42,860 bases of DNA from a virus. Under the pieces are notes generated by a model. That model searched no databases. It saw nothing but the letters and a program-made list of their open reading frames with translations, and was not told the origin of the DNA. Position numbers and translations under genes: made by a program. How positions within the stretch are numbered: the stretch's first letter is position 1; every line of letters starts with the position of its first letter. Below are positions 32,590 through 42,230 of this stretch, in pieces. Location: IMG/VR virus record IMGVR_UViG_3300028794_000203, positions 1-42,860 of that record; one strand, written 5' to 3'.

Positions 32590-32918
32590 TATTTTTTAAT
32601 GTATTCAATGTGATCTTCTTTATCAGCTACAAATTGACTCCCCCAACCTGCCAGCCAGGCAAAAAGAATGACAGTTGTAATTATAACAAGCCACATACGG
32701 CCGCTGAAATACTCATACACATCTTCTTTTAGCGTAATCAGCCACCGGTAACAGGAATAAAGAAAAGCTGCCAGCAAGATGATGGCAGGAATGAGAAAAA
32801 GCATTTCCCGGCTTTTAACGTCCAATGCCTTGTGCCAGAAAAGGAGAGCAAATACAATGGCTGTTAAGCATCCGAGAATTGTAAACCAGGTGTTTCTTTT
32901 TGGAATGATGTTTGGCAT
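32589..32918 (-). CDS. membrane protein in the lysis cassette
   Basis: 109 aa from ATG 32916-32918; a longer frame opening at 32966 overlaps the spanin-like gene. Three membrane helices: WFTILGCLTAIVFALLFW, MLFLIPAIILLAAFLYSCY and MWLVIITTVILFAWLAGWG. A charged tail (DKEDHIEYIKK) follows. The start codon of the next gene touches its stop. It may be a holin or antiholin; the cassette has four such small membrane proteins and I cannot tell them apart. Confidence 0.55.
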   Translation of the reverse strand: MPNIIPKRNTWFTILGCLTAIVFALLFWHKALDVKSREMLFLIPAIILLAAFLYSCYRWLITLKEDVYEYFSGRMWLVIITTVILFAWLAGWGSQFVADKEDHIEYIKK

Positions 32919-32946
32919 AAAATTTATTTTAATGATGGTTAAGAAA

Positions 32947-33594
32947 CTATTTAATAAACTTCCCAATCAACCCGAGTTTGCAGGCAAAGAACCGGATGGC
33001 GATGTAGATACCAATCAGTGACCAGGTTATAATACACCACTTACGCCATTTATCTCTGCTGCCTATCGCTTCGTCCTTTTCACCTTGTACACGTTCAGAT
33101 TTCAAATAAGTCGCCATGTACTTTGCGGTGCTAATTCCTGTATCAGTTGTAATGATGGAATCTTTACAGGGTTTGATGGAAGAATATATTTTCGCCTCAA
33201 TACTTCTGCGCAATGACGACGTGTCAACTGGTTTTATTCCATTTAATTGCGCTTGTAATACATCGGCAGTGGCCTGACTATAGGCCCCACTCTGTTGTAA
33301 ATGATAAATTCTATCTCTCATCATTTGTATCGAATCATTCCTTTGCACCGCCTTATTCAGAATGGAATCTTTATAGGTGTTCAATTCTCTCTTTGCCTGA
33401 TTGCTTTTTGCAGTATCTTCTTTGACCTTAATTTTTGTAGTTTTTTCAGCAGGGAACTGAGCATCACAGAATTCAGCGGCGGCTTCACGGTGATTCGCCA
33501 GATACCCTTTTGCTTTTTCAGCAGTCATGCAGGAAGAAAATAGTATTGCAACTATTGATATTATGAACGGCAGATTTTTTACATTGGTTTGCAT
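32947..33594 (-). CDS. unimolecular spanin candidate (lipoprotein with C-terminal TM)
   Basis: 215 aa, ATG at 33592-33594. N-terminal signal with a loose lipobox (VAILFSSC, Cys near residue 22), a long Lys/Glu/Gln-rich periplasmic part, and near the C-terminus one transmembrane helix (WCIITWSLIGIYIAIRFFAC). A protein anchored by lipid in the outer membrane and by a C-terminal helix in the inner membrane is the build of u-spanins (T1 gp11 type), which fuse the two membranes at lysis. The middle part, with heptads such as RDRIYHLQQSGAYSQATADV, could form the connecting coiled coil. Context with endolysin and holin-like genes supports it. Confidence 0.65.
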   Translation of the reverse strand: MQTNVKNLPFIISIVAILFSSCMTAEKAKGYLANHREAAAEFCDAQFPAEKTTKIKVKEDTAKSNQAKRELNTYKDSILNKAVQRNDSIQMMRDRIYHLQQSGAYSQATADVLQAQLNGIKPVDTSSLRRSIEAKIYSSIKPCKDSIITTDTGISTAKYMATYLKSERVQGEKDEAIGSRDKWRKWCIITWSLIGIYIAIRFFACKLGLIGKFIK

Positions 33595-33621
33595 AATAAA
33601 TTGTTTTTCAGTAATGTTTAA

Positions 33622-34032
33622 TTAGCCTACCGCCCCATCTTTTGGAACCGATGCAGCTATTTCACTATTAATACCCATGGCGGTTTTGACTACTCCGTCA
33701 AATTTTGACAGCTTAGCAAGGACAGCAGCTGACCCTGAAAACGCTATAAAGAAAAACACCCACTCAACATATTCAGTGAGTGCAGGCCGTAATTTCAAAG
33801 CTGAGCCCAGGCCGATGATGCATACGATGCCGACTATCTGCATCCCTGCAATGACGTTCCAGTCATAGCAGAAATATTCTTTCATAGAAAACGATTTATT
33901 GGCAAGCTTTGCCCGCTCTCTTAATGCTGGGATTTTTATCCAAAACAGGTGCAAAGCTTGCCCGAGCACAAACATTAAAATGCACATTGCAATTTTGCCA
34001 GTGCTTACGTGTATTGCGATTTGTTCTTTCAT
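33622..34032 (-). CDS. membrane protein, holin candidate
   Basis: 136 aa, ATG at 34030-34032. Helices: IAMCILMFVLGQALHLFW, AGMQIVGIVCIIGLGSAL and EYVEWVFFFIAFSGSAAVLA. The N-terminal basic/polar start and the ~3 helices fit a class I-type holin. The tail is soluble (INSEIAASVPKDGAVG). Placed just before the spanin candidate. Which of the cassette's membrane proteins is the true holin is undecided. Confidence 0.5.
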   Translation of the reverse strand: MKEQIAIHVSTGKIAMCILMFVLGQALHLFWIKIPALRERAKLANKSFSMKEYFCYDWNVIAGMQIVGIVCIIGLGSALKLRPALTEYVEWVFFFIAFSGSAAVLAKLSKFDGVVKTAMGINSEIAASVPKDGAVG

Positions 34033-34035
34033 AAT

Positions 34036-34254
34036 TTATTTTTTAGGTTTTAGATTTTTGACCTTTATCCTCTTGTCATCCCGTATGTTTTTCCGCATAG
34101 AGACAGCAGAATTTGCAATACTCATAACAGATACAATTACACCAAGGCTGAAAGCAAAATCACTTTTAGTAATCCCGAACCATAGGAGTACCCCGAGGCA
34201 TCCTACCCACTTGCACACGATATTCAGAATATGATAATCCATTGCTTTCATCAT
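34036..34254 (-). CDS. small membrane protein, lysis cassette
   Basis: 72 aa, ATG at 34252-34254 (the frame opens with two Met codons; either may be used). Two membrane helices: ILNIVCKWVGCLGVLLWFG and AFSLGVIVSVMSIANSAVSM. The C-terminus is strongly basic (RKNIRDDKRIKVKNLKPKK). Two-helix, ~70-residue proteins of this build are typical small holins. Three bases separate it from the next gene. Confidence 0.5.
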   Translation of the reverse strand: MMKAMDYHILNIVCKWVGCLGVLLWFGITKSDFAFSLGVIVSVMSIANSAVSMRKNIRDDKRIKVKNLKPKK

Positions 34255-34256
34255 TT

Positions 34257-36347
34257 TTATTGTCTATAAATGAAGTAATCAATAAAGGTTGGTGGAACTG
34301 GCAATGTTGCAAATGTTGTGTACACAGTGCTGCATCCTGTTGCATCGCCGTAAGTATTGTATGGAGTAATATAAAACCTGTATGTAAAGCCGGCGGTCAA
34401 ACCTGTTATTAATAACGAGGTACTGCTTGTATCAAATGTTGGGCTGCCTGGTGCACTGCCCCCGTTCAACCAGAAGTACACATGATATCCTGTAGCGCCT
34501 GCTGCTGTGTTCCAGTGGATAGTTGCGCCAGTTTGAGAAATTGCAGTTGTTGCTGTATTTGTTGTGCAAGATGGTGGGTTACCTGCCGTGGTGAATGTTG
34601 TGGCTGTACTGCTGCATCCAGTGGCGTCCCCGCTGGCATTCTTTGGAACTACATACCAGCTGAGTGTTGATGACGCTGTGAGGCCAGTAAGCCCCCAGGT
34701 CGTGCTGACTGTATTACCCCACAAAGCTCCGTTTACATACACATCATAGCTAATGGCCGTGGCTACTGTGCCCCATGAGATAGTAGCCGTTGTCTGCGTG
34801 CCTATTGTTGCGCCGTTCGCCGGGCTGGTGTTCGTTGCGCATGATGGCGGGCTGCCTGCTGAATAGTAATTGATCCAGCCAATGTCATCACCCGTATTAC
34901 CATTCTTATCGGTTGCGCGTACAAACCAGGGCAATGCCGCTGCAGCATGCCTGAGCGGGCCGGCAACGGTTGGCATATAGTCAGTACTGTCCTGTGCATT
35001 ATTTTTTACCCAGCGGGAACTGAAATTGTTTGAAATGGTTTTATGCGTTGCTGCCGATCCGATTTCTGAATTAAAATAACCTTTCTGTGCCACGCTGTCA
35101 ATGGGATAATCCATTTCCATTTTAAAGCACACATTATTTTTGATAATGGCTGTATCAAAATTCACCAGGTCAATCAATACGCCGTGATACTTATCATCAG
35201 GACCGCCGCCTGCATGGTAGGTATTCGCCACCGTGCTGTCTACGGTGTTATTCCATACCTCTATACGCGCAGGATAAAAACCGTTGCCGCTGTTTCTATT
35301 GCCGGCGCCTGTGTGACTTCCTTCAAATGCGCTGTATGATGCTTTTTTCTTTGACCGGTTGCGCCAAATTTTTGTATATAATGTATCGTAACCGGGTAGA
35401 CCGGTCCAACGCAATGTATAGTTTCTTAATGCCTGCGCGTATTCATTTTGATCATCGTTGTCATGATAGTTGATCGTACCATACCATAAAACAACGGCAG
35501 TATGGTTGCGCGGGCCGGCGCCGGCATTTACTGCAATGCTGTCAATGTGATTGTGGCAAAATTCCATGTTTGCACCTGTACCGCTAATTACATTAAAGCC
35601 GCTGGTTGTATTGGTAATTTTATCAACTGTGTTGCCATGTATAAACCAGTTCAATGCAATGGATCTGTTTTGTTCAGTGCCGCCTCCCCAATTGCTGCCA
35701 ATACGAACCACGTCAATATCCTGGAAACCGCGGAACGTGCAGCCAACAATGGAATCATTGTAAAATGTTTGACTTAAAGAACCGGTGAATACCATATCAG
35801 TGATGAACGGGCCGTCAACGGATATGGCCGGTTCGCTTCTATATGTGCCTGTGTTTATAAAACTTACGTTGAGCAGCTTAAAATTGTGAATGGTTTTTTT
35901 CCATGTGATTTTGCCATTGTAATTGGAATATGCAAAACCCATAACAGTCAAATTTGCCAGGCCTAACCATTCAGGCTGCTGAAATGAGGCATTGGTGATC
36001 GTTGCGCCGATTCCATCAATGCAGTTACCGACACCGCTGATATTTTGTATTTCCATATCACCAAAAGTGCCGGTGACAGTCAAAGTATCGTATGTTGTTA
36101 AAGTGTACCCTGTTCCAGATTGTGATAAGCTCAAATTGCCTGAATGCGTGCCGTAGGTTGTGCGAGATCCGTTGTATACGGTCACATACCCGTATTTATC
36201 CATGTACGGGCCTTTGCCGTGCTCTTTCACTTGCCTGGTAGAATATACCGGGCGGCCGAAATTGGTGCCATGGTCTGCAGCAATGGCAAAGCATGGTATA
36301 AATAGCAGTATTAAAATGATTATTCTCAAAGTATTACTCTTTTCCAT
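34257..36347 (-). CDS. secreted-type tailspike/fibre with beta-helix and FN3 repeats
   Basis: 696 aa, ATG at 36345-36347. The N-terminus (MEKSNTLRIIILILLFIPCF then AIAADHG) is a signal peptide. Residues about 70-490 are a parallel beta-helix of the kind found in glycan-binding or glycan-cutting proteins (Asn-rich turns such as NITNTTSG, FCHNHIDS, EVWNNTVDS). The last ~200 residues hold two fibronectin type III-like repeats (SYDVYVNGALWGN, then GYHVYFWLNGGSAPG). It sits with two other large fibre-like genes, so I read it as a receptor-binding tail protein, though export to the cell surface is an alternative. Confidence 0.6.
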   Translation of the reverse strand: MEKSNTLRIIILILLFIPCFAIAADHGTNFGRPVYSTRQVKEHGKGPYMDKYGYVTVYNGSRTTYGTHSGNLSLSQSGTGYTLTTYDTLTVTGTFGDMEIQNISGVGNCIDGIGATITNASFQQPEWLGLANLTVMGFAYSNYNGKITWKKTIHNFKLLNVSFINTGTYRSEPAISVDGPFITDMVFTGSLSQTFYNDSIVGCTFRGFQDIDVVRIGSNWGGGTEQNRSIALNWFIHGNTVDKITNTTSGFNVISGTGANMEFCHNHIDSIAVNAGAGPRNHTAVVLWYGTINYHDNDDQNEYAQALRNYTLRWTGLPGYDTLYTKIWRNRSKKKASYSAFEGSHTGAGNRNSGNGFYPARIEVWNNTVDSTVANTYHAGGGPDDKYHGVLIDLVNFDTAIIKNNVCFKMEMDYPIDSVAQKGYFNSEIGSAATHKTISNNFSSRWVKNNAQDSTDYMPTVAGPLRHAAAALPWFVRATDKNGNTGDDIGWINYYSAGSPPSCATNTSPANGATIGTQTTATISWGTVATAISYDVYVNGALWGNTVSTTWGLTGLTASSTLSWYVVPKNASGDATGCSSTATTFTTAGNPPSCTTNTATTAISQTGATIHWNTAAGATGYHVYFWLNGGSAPGSPTFDTSSTSLLITGLTAGFTYRFYITPYNTYGDATGCSTVYTTFATLPVPPTFIDYFIYRQ

Positions 36348-39034
36348 TTGCCTAATGTAGAATCATAAATAAACTTGAAAGCATCGCCACCTACGATAGT
36401 TGAAGGCACTGTCCCATAGGTAATGGATGCTGAACTGGTTAATTGAAAATTTGTAGCTACCGCCCCGCCGATGGCTATTTGACCACCTACAATAACGTTC
36501 ATAACGTCTCCATCCAGAGGGCTACCCGGAAAGTCGCAACCAATAACTGATGCGCCAACAGATGATGAAGGATCGATAAAAACTGTTGTGAAAGCCCTTC
36601 TCGCTAATGGTGCTGTTATACCGCTCGTAATATGTAATACCTGTTTGCTTGCTGTTAAATCAGAATAGGCTGTGGTTGCAATATTTGTACTGTTATCATC
36701 CTGTGATTTTGTTGGCGATGTTGGGCTGCCGGTTAATGCAGGTGATGCAAGTGTGGCAAATAACGCAGGGTCATACGCAGACCGTGTAAGGTCACCTGCT
36801 GAATTGAACACCCCAATACGGTTGCCCGTTCCCGTTAATCCCAAATAATTGTAAACGCTGCCGGACTTACCGAAAATCATATCCCCGTTTGCCTGCGCTA
36901 ATAAGAATTGATTTCCATTGGTACCCATCCTGAAAGCAACGTTATCATAATCAAAAATTTGCGCCAAGCCAGGGAAACCACTGAATGTAGATGATAGCTT
37001 ATAAAAATGAAGGCCTGTGGTTGCGCCAGTGCCAGCGTCATTCCACAGGGCGATGTCAACACCAGCACCAGCGCCAGCATGAATATTTCTAAAACTGTGA
37101 GCCGTTGCAATTGTTGCGTTACTAAATGACACGCTCATTGGAGTGGCTGTAGAAGCTCCGGCACCGGTCACGGAGCTGAGCGTTGGCGTGCCGCCGCTAA
37201 TAGATGATTGCGGGACTTTTTTAAGCACGTCAGTTCCGCTCACCTTTGTCACAACCAGCACGCTGTCTGTAATTGTTCCGGCCGGAATGGCAACATTTGA
37301 AAATTTAATGAAATTGTTTCCCGCGTCAATGCTTGCAATTGATGATATTGGGTCAACAAATATCTGACTGTGCGTGGTGTCTAAAACCAACCCTGATACT
37401 ACAGCGCCGGTGCCAACATTTACGCCAGCGACACCATACTTGATTGAATTAAAAACCTGACCGCCCCCGAAAACGTTCCATGAGGACCCCGCTGCATTCG
37501 TTTTATACCGGTAACCTGCATTATAGTCCATATTCAGACCAAGTATGAAATTCGTTGATGAATAGGGTTGAAAATACACCCCTCCCACCTGGAACTTTGG
37601 ACCCGTGGTGCTTGACCCTGTTATGCTGATGGCGTCAGTTGTAGTGGCGCCTATTGCAGTAACCGCACTCAATGAACCAGCGCCACCACCTGCAGCGGTT
37701 CCGATCTCTTTAGTTTGTATTCCCGTTCCACCAACCTTAGTAAATATGTGATCGTTGCCTACATTGCCATGTACTACGTTCCATGTGATTTCGCCAACTC
37801 CCAAGTTAGATGGGTCAAGAACGTCGGCCCAGGTAACTTGCCATAAATTATTTGCATTGGTTTGTGTAGCACTGTCAGCGTGTTCAATATTATATTGTGC
37901 AATTGTGAAATAGCTGAGACCGGAAACTTTTAAATTGTACTTATTTCTGTATCCTCCAATTCTGGTAAAATAAGAGGCGTGTCCGCCGGCTTTAAAATCA
38001 AGAGCATAATAACAAGATGCTATAACAAGATCCTCGCCGTATGTATGTTCATTTACTTCTAAGCCGGTTTGATATCCTGTAATCACCGCATTCTTTATCA
38101 TTGTCTTTGCCCCATTATTTATGGCTGGGGTTCGAATGCCTATCGACGCATTTGTTGGATTTGAAGCATCGACATTGTAACGGTTAGTGTTTACAAACAC
38201 GTTTTCAATTAATGGAACAAAAGCGGCATTGTAAACATCTATGCCGCCGATTTGTGAATTATTGTATGTGCGAAGATCTAAATTTCTTATTGTCACACTT
38301 ACTGTACTGAAGTCCGGACCGGTGTTGGCATCTGCTAAAATTATCGCCCCCGCCGTTGTGCTATTGCAAAAGATTACAGGGCCTTTATGTGGCATAACTG
38401 CTGTACCAACGGTGCCAAAAAAGAAATTTGGAACCTGTTCCCCCATTATTTCAATACTTACCGTAGTAGTTACATTCAATGCTGGAATACGGATGCTGTC
38501 TACCCTGTAACCATAAGAGGGAAGAGGTATATAAAACACGCCTCCCCGAGCAGCTATTAAAGCAGCCATACAATCACGAAAAGCCTGCGTATCATTCGTT
38601 GTGCTGTCACCAACTGCGCCATACCGTCTTACATTGAAAAACTTCGGCATGTATTTCAATAATACCCAGTCGCTTGCGGACATCACACCTGCCTTGAGCG
38701 AATCAGCACCTTTGATTAATGCATCGGTATAGCCAACCGGAGCCTTGACCGTTACGGTCGTTGTGGTACGCGACGTGTCAAGGTTAGGAGCTGTGCCAGC
38801 GCCCCCCACTGATGAAGTCAAAACTTTTTTCATTTGGCCCGTAGTTGGATCCTCCGCATACAGATATGTAGGGCTTGTCACGGTTGGCGCTGTGACTTTC
38901 ACTGGCCCCGGTATTTTTATTGTGTCTCCTTTTAGTGATACTATATATCCGGGATTGCCAGACTGCCTGGTGCCTTGTGAGTACCCAGCAAGCATGAACA
39001 ATGAAACACTGATAATTGAAAGTACTTTTTTCAT
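36326..39034 (-). CDS. pectate-lyase-fold tailspike-like protein with signal peptide
   Basis: 902 aa, ATG at 39032-39034. Signal peptide MKKVLSIISVSLFMLAGYSQ. Next EDPTTGQMKKVLTSS is a fibre-type repeat start. From about residue 130, FNVRRYGAVGDSTTNDTQAF and LIAARGGVFYIPLPSYGYRV are the hallmark of pectate-lyase-3/tailspike beta-helix domains. From ~450 there is an Ala/Gly/Ser/Thr-rich fibre shaft. Near 770 comes LTGSPTSPTKSQDDNSTNIA, a classic tail-fibre segment. It is expected to bind and cut host surface glycan. It overlaps the next gene by 22 bases. Confidence 0.75.
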   Translation of the reverse strand: MKKVLSIISVSLFMLAGYSQGTRQSGNPGYIVSLKGDTIKIPGPVKVTAPTVTSPTYLYAEDPTTGQMKKVLTSSVGGAGTAPNLDTSRTTTTVTVKAPVGYTDALIKGADSLKAGVMSASDWVLLKYMPKFFNVRRYGAVGDSTTNDTQAFRDCMAALIAARGGVFYIPLPSYGYRVDSIRIPALNVTTTVSIEIMGEQVPNFFFGTVGTAVMPHKGPVIFCNSTTAGAIILADANTGPDFSTVSVTIRNLDLRTYNNSQIGGIDVYNAAFVPLIENVFVNTNRYNVDASNPTNASIGIRTPAINNGAKTMIKNAVITGYQTGLEVNEHTYGEDLVIASCYYALDFKAGGHASYFTRIGGYRNKYNLKVSGLSYFTIAQYNIEHADSATQTNANNLWQVTWADVLDPSNLGVGEITWNVVHGNVGNDHIFTKVGGTGIQTKEIGTAAGGGAGSLSAVTAIGATTTDAISITGSSTTGPKFQVGGVYFQPYSSTNFILGLNMDYNAGYRYKTNAAGSSWNVFGGGQVFNSIKYGVAGVNVGTGAVVSGLVLDTTHSQIFVDPISSIASIDAGNNFIKFSNVAIPAGTITDSVLVVTKVSGTDVLKKVPQSSISGGTPTLSSVTGAGASTATPMSVSFSNATIATAHSFRNIHAGAGAGVDIALWNDAGTGATTGLHFYKLSSTFSGFPGLAQIFDYDNVAFRMGTNGNQFLLAQANGDMIFGKSGSVYNYLGLTGTGNRIGVFNSAGDLTRSAYDPALFATLASPALTGSPTSPTKSQDDNSTNIATTAYSDLTASKQVLHITSGITAPLARRAFTTVFIDPSSSVGASVIGCDFPGSPLDGDVMNVIVGGQIAIGGAVATNFQLTSSASITYGTVPSTIVGGDAFKFIYDSTLGKWKRVIL

Positions 39035-39037
39035 AAC

Positions 39038-41611
39038 TTAATAGATTTGTTCAAATATTGCATTGCCGCCGCCTGGCCATCTGTTGTTTGTAATGGGTTT
39101 TGAACTTGTTCCGCTGGCCACGGTCAGTCCTCCCCGAATTATTTCTACTGTTATTGTTCCCAATGCCTGAGCCTGTTCAAAGAAAACTATGCCCGGCCCT
39201 ATAGTGCTCGAAGGCGTTCCCCCATTTATTTTGATTTGCGCAGGCGTCATCAGGTGAGCTGCGACTTTGATTGTATTAAACTTTGGAAATTTTGTGGCAT
39301 CACTTGCCCACGATGGCACACTTGCATAAGGAGTACCAGCCCAAAAACCTACGCCGTTGTAGCCTGCATTATTTGCCAGCTCTGCCGGTATTGTTGTATA
39401 TGCCGAAGCATTTTTCGGATGTAAAGTGTAATCAATAAAAATTTTATCCTGTGTAATTGTTGCAATTGATGACCTGTTATTTAGAAAAGCATCAATGTAA
39501 GGGTTACCAAATTTTTGTAAACCACTGTGATCAAGCTGCGGGTAAGAAAATATATTCGCTCCATAACTGGAATGCGTTGCCGTGTCTGGCAAATAGGAGC
39601 TACCAGCTACAACCGGTGTCCATGAATTGATTGTATTGTATGACCACTCAAATTGATCATTGGCAGTATTGTCTAATAGAATATCCGGCTTGTTGGCCAG
39701 CATCGCCTTGTAAAGTGTATCTGTCCCGTCATACCCAATATTCCACAGTTGCACCGCTGGGTTGTGGTATATGGTGCTGATGCCGGCTGCGCTTATTTTA
39801 TTCTGTGCCCGGCTGGCTTTTACGATATTAGTATTTTCATCCCTGATAACATGCGTCACCACTGATGGATTACTGCTGCCTTTGTCCACTGAAAAATCCA
39901 ACACCCCATCCAGGAAAGTAAAATGATTGTAAAGGTGTGCGACAGTGGCGCTGTCAGCAGGTCCGCCTGTTCTATACGTCCACGCTGACCCGGTAAATGT
40001 GGGATAGACAGTGCTGGCAACCAACCAATATTTAGAGCGGGCATAACCACGGTTGGTTAATGTGTCAATCATGCCGCTCAATTTCGCAGAATCAAAATCA
40101 TAAGAAAATATCAACCTTCGCCCTCGATACCATTGTAAGCCGGGATGATTCCACGAATCAGTAATGACATTGGCAGCCTCAACCGCTGTCTCCTGAATCG
40201 AAATACCAATTATTGATCTCAGGCCTGCTGCATAGGAACTATCAAGACTTTCACGCAGCCTGCTGACATTGGTTGGAGTATCATATCCGTCATCATGCAG
40301 CCATACTGCATTATAGCCGGCTGCTCTCAAGCCTGCGTACCATGTTTTGAGCTTTGGCCGTGCAAAATCAGTGAAGGCAAGCATCACGTGAGTTGTATAA
40401 ATGGGAACGAAAGCCGCATCTTGGATTCCAAAACGCCAGTTCCATTTTGCATTTGCACTGTCATAGACCCCGGTCAAAAATGTTACTTCACCTGTGCCTG
40501 TTGCCCAATAAAAATCCCATGGAAGTTTTGCAGGCAGATTGGTAATAGTAGTTCCTGCAACACTATGCGTTATTTCAAGATCTAAAATTTCGCTTTGTCT
40601 CGCATTTATAATTTTAATCGCCCGGTTTACCGATAATATTATTTTTTGGGTAGGGCCATTTATTAGGTCAATCACAATGGTATCAACATCGGCAGCTGTA
40701 TACCAACTACCTCTTTTCTGATTAATAGTATCAGTCCCGGTTACTGTAAAATCCCTGGCATTTGCTTTAATTAAAGCTTTCATACGTGTTACGCTGTCGC
40801 GCAAAGTCTGAATTGCCTTATCGGTGTACCTGGTTGTTGCTACATTAGAATTCGAACTATCTCGTGCTGTCCGGGTCGTAACATTGGCAATATCATATTT
40901 CAACGCTATTGCGGTTGCTTGTGCCGTGCTGACCGGTTTTGCATTGTCAGGGGTATTGTCCACCGATCCAAGGCCTACCAACGATTTTGTTGGAGCGATT
41001 GCTGCACCAGTACCATCTAAAAGTTTTGTATTATCACCAGGCGGCGTATACCCCCCACTACCACCCGCACCAATACTATCCGATGCCGGCGCCCAGGCAG
41101 TTCCATTCCATTTTAACACCTGGCCATTTGTGGGCGTCACAATTGAAACAGGATTACCTCTTATTTTATTTGCATTCCAATATGCACTATCTTTTTTAAC
41201 AGTAATAACATCAGCGATTATTGATACTTCGGCACTTGTGGTAAGTGTGTTTTGCTTCCCATTCCAGAATATCTTATCAGTATTTGTAATTGTTTTTGCA
41301 GCGGCATTAACGGATGGGTCTGTTTCCGAAGAAACGCCACCGGTATTTAGCCTAACCTTTAATGTTGTAAATCCTCCACGACGTACCAAAAACAAAGTGT
41401 CTTCGATTCTGTATGAGCTATCTATCGCATAAGCCTTCATAAGCTTAGTAATACCAAGCAGAATATTGTTCAGCTTTGCTGCAGAAATCTGTTTACTGCC
41501 GTTTGTAACAATATCTGTTCTGATTTGAAGATTAAGGGCGCCTGTATCTGACGGAACTTGTCCAAAAAGAACAGCAGGAATAAAAAAGAGAAATAAGATT
41601 AGCTTTTTCAT
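39038..41611 (-). CDS. fibre-like protein with GH71-like TIM-barrel region
   Basis: 857 aa, ATG at 41609-41611. Signal peptide MKKLILFLFFIPAVLFGQ. Residues about 20-300 are fibre-like (LNLQIRTDIVTNGSKQISAA, and SLVGLGSVDNTPDNAKPVST). The middle, about 400-665, looks like a glycoside hydrolase barrel of the GH71/GH99 type: HVMLAFTDFARPKLKTWYAG, AVWLHDDGYDTP, GRRLIFSYDFDSAKL and KPDILLDNTANDQFEWSYN. The C-terminal ~120 residues are beta-rich. A glycan-degrading tail fibre is the simplest reading. The enzyme family is from fold pattern only. Confidence 0.6.
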   Translation of the reverse strand: MKKLILFLFFIPAVLFGQVPSDTGALNLQIRTDIVTNGSKQISAAKLNNILLGITKLMKAYAIDSSYRIEDTLFLVRRGGFTTLKVRLNTGGVSSETDPSVNAAAKTITNTDKIFWNGKQNTLTTSAEVSIIADVITVKKDSAYWNANKIRGNPVSIVTPTNGQVLKWNGTAWAPASDSIGAGGSGGYTPPGDNTKLLDGTGAAIAPTKSLVGLGSVDNTPDNAKPVSTAQATAIALKYDIANVTTRTARDSSNSNVATTRYTDKAIQTLRDSVTRMKALIKANARDFTVTGTDTINQKRGSWYTAADVDTIVIDLINGPTQKIILSVNRAIKIINARQSEILDLEITHSVAGTTITNLPAKLPWDFYWATGTGEVTFLTGVYDSANAKWNWRFGIQDAAFVPIYTTHVMLAFTDFARPKLKTWYAGLRAAGYNAVWLHDDGYDTPTNVSRLRESLDSSYAAGLRSIIGISIQETAVEAANVITDSWNHPGLQWYRGRRLIFSYDFDSAKLSGMIDTLTNRGYARSKYWLVASTVYPTFTGSAWTYRTGGPADSATVAHLYNHFTFLDGVLDFSVDKGSSNPSVVTHVIRDENTNIVKASRAQNKISAAGISTIYHNPAVQLWNIGYDGTDTLYKAMLANKPDILLDNTANDQFEWSYNTINSWTPVVAGSSYLPDTATHSSYGANIFSYPQLDHSGLQKFGNPYIDAFLNNRSSIATITQDKIFIDYTLHPKNASAYTTIPAELANNAGYNGVGFWAGTPYASVPSWASDATKFPKFNTIKVAAHLMTPAQIKINGGTPSSTIGPGIVFFEQAQALGTITVEIIRGGLTVASGTSSKPITNNRWPGGGNAIFEQIY

Positions 41612-41613
41612 GG

Positions 41614-42204
41614 TTATCCATTATTAAAATCATCATTAAAATCACTTGTAAAATCTCCGAGGTTGGCAAAAGGCGGTGTTATGATATCATTCAATATATT
41701 ATCTGCACCCCCGATATAAATTGGAGCTGGTGCAGCGCTTTGCCATAAAAATTGCATGCTGGATTTCCGGCTGGCATCACTATCTCCGCTGTTGTACCCA
41801 GGAATGAACATCGCGCCTTTATCAGCACTGCCGATAAATCGAACGCTACCATAACGGTCCTTGAACATCAATACGAATTCTTCAAATGGCATTATGCCAA
41901 AGGCCAGAATATGACTGTCAGTAGCCCCGCCTTGATAGCCATTAACTAGTATGTCCCACGAGGGGCCAGCATCTGTATTTTTTTGAATCTCAGAATAGAA
42001 TTTGTCCTTATTGACCAGTTTGAGTTCGTACCAGGTTTTGCCTGGCTGAAGTTGAATGGGAGTGAAAGCCTTACCTGTTTCGGGATGTATTATCGGCCAT
42101 AGAAAAACGTCAGTTTTTCGAGCGAAAACAGTCCAACACAAACCACCAGGATGGACAGGGGGCCGTCGCAGATGTTGAACAGGCGTATAGACGTTTTGAT
42201 ACAT
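41614..42204 (-). CDS. putative virion protein, first gene of the rightmost late block
   Basis: 196 aa from the ATG at 42202-42204 (MYQNVYTPVQHLRRPPVHPG). The frame opens upstream at 42240, but the late box (42231-42248) lies across that start, so the ATG was preferred. It is beta-rich with WYELKLVNKDKFYSEIQ, YGSVRFIGSADKGAMFIPG and an Asn/Asp-rich end. No family recognised. As the first gene of the block that carries the fibre proteins it may be an adaptor that attaches them to the tail. Confidence 0.55.
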   Translation of the reverse strand: MYQNVYTPVQHLRRPPVHPGGLCWTVFARKTDVFLWPIIHPETGKAFTPIQLQPGKTWYELKLVNKDKFYSEIQKNTDAGPSWDILVNGYQGGATDSHILAFGIMPFEEFVLMFKDRYGSVRFIGSADKGAMFIPGYNSGDSDASRKSSMQFLWQSAAPAPIYIGGADNILNDIITPPFANLGDFTSDFNDDFNNG

Positions 42205-42230
42205 GCAACACGAAAGTGCTGCTATACTGG

